Part shown: piece by piece, positions 62,706 through 64,000 of the stretch
Numbering within the stretch: the first letter of the stretch is position 1
Layout of the letters: every line of letters starts with the position of its first letter
Assembly (NCBI RefSeq): GCF_001043915.1
Contig: NZ_LABX01000081.1
Coordinates: 1-64,000 of the forward strand
From: Methylobacterium aquaticum
GTDB taxonomy: Bacteria > Pseudomonadota > Alphaproteobacteria > Rhizobiales > Beijerinckiaceae
Direction: 5' to 3'
Length of the DNA: 64,000 bases
Position numbers and translations under genes: made by a program
Notes under the pieces: model-generated
Told to the model about the DNA's origin: nothing
What the model saw: only the letters and a program-made list of their open reading frames with translations
Databases searched by the model: none

Positions 62706-64000
62706 TTGAGAATCGCCCTCGTCAATCCGACCTGGAGCTTCGAGAACAGCATCTATTTCGGGTGCCGTTCCCCGCATCTCCCCCTGGAACTCGGGGCGTG
62801 CAAGGTGTTGCTGGAACGAGCGGGCCACACGGTGCTGATGCTGGACGGAGCCCTCGACGGGCTCTCGCTCGCCGGCTTGGCCGACCGGGTGGCGGAGTTC
62901 GCCCCGACGATCACGGTGGTGACCACCGCCCCGACCTACCTGTTCTGGCGCTGCGCCCAGCCCGAGTTGCGGGTGCCCCGCGCCTTCCTGGACGCGCTGG
63001 GCAACCGCGGCGGCCGCACCGTGGCGGTGGGCCCGCACGGGTCGGTCACGCCGGAGACGACGCTTGCCAAGCTCGCCTGCGACATCGTGGTGCGGGGCGA
63101 GTGCGAGGAGGTGGTGACGCGCCTCGCCGAGGGCGGGCTCGACCGGCTCGGCTCCGTGCCGGCCCTGGCCTTCCGCGACGCCTCCGGGACGGTCGTCACC
63201 GGCAGCCCCGCGGCGACCACCTTCACCGACCTGCCCGCCCTGTCCTGGCCCGACGAGTGGGTGGCGCGCCACACGCACCACCACCACCGCTTCGACCGGG
63301 CGCCGGAGGGACCGGGCGCCGAGATCGAAGCCTCGCGCGGCTGCCCTTATTCCTGCACCTTTTGCGCCAAGATCGACTTCCGGGACGCCTACCGGCGGCG
63401 CGCGCTGCCGCTCATCCTGGAGGAGGTCGACCGGTTGATCGCGCAAGGGGTGACCTACCTCTACTTCATCGACGAGATCTTCCTGCCCCAGGCGCCGCTG
63501 CTCGAGGCGCTCGCCGCCCGCAAGGTGGAGTTCGGGGTGCAGACGCGGATCGACCTGTGGAAGCCCGACATGCTCGACCTGCTGGGTGCGGCGGGCTGCG
63601 TCTCGATCGAGGCCGGCGTCGAGAGCCTGACCGAGGCCGGCCGCGCGATGCTCGACAAGAAGTGCCGCGCCTCGACCGACGACCTCGCCGAGCGCCTGAT
63701 CCATGCCCGCCGCTCGGTGCCCTTCGTGCAGGCGAACCTCATCAAGGTCGCGGGCGACGATCCGGAGATGGTGGCGTCCTGGCGCGACCGGCTGCGCGCG
63801 GCCGGCGTCTGGGCCAACGACCCCGTGCCGCTCTATCCCTACCCGTCCTCGCCCGATTACCGCCGCCTCTGGGGCGAGCCGGACGGCGAGGCGTGGGAGC
63901 GGGCGCACGCTCATTACCTCGGCCAGTTCGACCGCTTCAGCGACATCCAGGAGGAGCGGCCGGCCCCGTTGCGCGAGTTGGAGGCGGCATGCTGCCCAGC
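62706..64000 (+). CDS. B12-binding domain radical SAM protein, cut by the window edge
   Basis: From TTG 62706 an open frame runs beyond base 64000 (431 codons visible). The N-terminal half is a cobalamin-binding Rossmann-like domain (RIALVNPTWSFENSIYFG, LPLELGACKVLLERAGHTVLMLDG, GPHGSVTPETTL). The radical SAM core has CxxxCxxC at Cys213, Cys217 and Cys220 (RGCPYSCTFC), then YLYFIDEIFL and VSIEAGVESLTEAG. Such enzymes methylate or rearrange unactivated carbons. The His of DxHxxG is not present, as is common in this class. It lies 217 bases after the epimerase pair; a secondary-metabolite or glycan-modifying cluster probably continues to the right. Confidence 0.9.
   Translation, partial: MRIALVNPTWSFENSIYFGCRSPHLPLELGACKVLLERAGHTVLMLDGALDGLSLAGLADRVAEFAPTITVVTTAPTYLFWRCAQPELRVPRAFLDALGNRGGRTVAVGPHGSVTPETTLAKLACDIVVRGECEEVVTRLAEGGLDRLGSVPALAFRDASGTVVTGSPAATTFTDLPALSWPDEWVARHTHHHHRFDRAPEGPGAEIEASRGCPYSCTFCAKIDFRDAYRRRALPLILEEVDRLIAQGVTYLYFIDEIFLPQAPLLEALAARKVEFGVQTRIDLWKPDMLDLLGAAGCVSIEAGVESLTEAGRAMLDKKCRASTDDLAERLIHARRSVPFVQANLIKVAGDDPEMVASWRDRLRAAGVWANDPVPLYPYPSSPDYRRLWGEPDGEAWERAHAHYLGQFDRFSDIQEERPAPLRELEAACCP

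Overview
The window is uniformly very GC-rich DNA from an alphaproteobacterium. The best guess is a Methylobacterium-type member of the Rhizobiales/Hyphomicrobiales. Support comes from the conserved block lptB - rpoN - hpf - ptsN, a CpdR-like single-domain response regulator, divergent ftsEX next to an MJ0042-type zinc-ribbon membrane protein, a DUF1127 gene, frequent GTG/TTG starts and many small exported proteins. The species call is inference from gene content; no database search was possible.

Layout. (1) 1-17.6 kb is an accessory region. Transposase relics of the IS3, IS630, IS5 and IS200/IS605 types surround queD, a small-conductance mechanosensitive channel, a CPA1 Na+/H+ antiporter, an ABC exporter, an OmpR-type two-component pair, small secreted proteins and an RND efflux pair. 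It ends in a tyrosine-recombinase-type integrase that lacks its expected catalytic Tyr, beside tRNA-Arg(TCT). (2) 17.8-30.5 kb is mostly metabolic: a DUF1989 protein, a fused indolepyruvate:ferredoxin oxidoreductase, a cysteine synthase, two LysR regulators, an SDR, and a ybhP-ybhN-cls-like membrane-lipid trio. (3) 30.6-43.6 kb holds a SWIM/SNF2 helicase, an EAL protein, a PuuR-like XRE-cupin regulator divergent from an amino-acid-type ABC transporter and an FAD amine oxidase, a sensory GGDEF-EAL protein and an amidase. (4) 43.8-55.1 kb is core genome: lptB, rpoN, hpf, ptsN, a YdcF protein, ftsX/ftsE, a zinc-ribbon protein, hpt, cpdR, then a LysR/quinone-reductase divergent pair. (5) 55.3-64 kb holds tspO, a cystathionine beta-lyase-like gene, a small exported protein, an AT-rich island, an mdoH-like glucosyltransferase, two sugar-nucleotide epimerases and a B12-binding radical SAM protein cut by the window edge.

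The most unusual signals are small. At 57,874-57,936 (minus strand) a 20-residue hydrophobic peptide is predicted inside an AT-rich island, with its own strong Shine-Dalgarno, a plausible promoter and a rho-independent terminator. Short direct repeats with periods of 13-15 bp recur just upstream of, or at, gene starts (10.2, 22.4, 38.0 and 60.2 kb). A ~53-bp intergenic repeat occurs twice in opposite orientation (35.0 and 55.1 kb), and a 24-bp GC-rich palindrome occurs twice, identical (18.8 and 23.7 kb). Two near-identical operator-like palindromes exactly 50 bp apart sit between the XRE-cupin gene and the transporter it probably controls.
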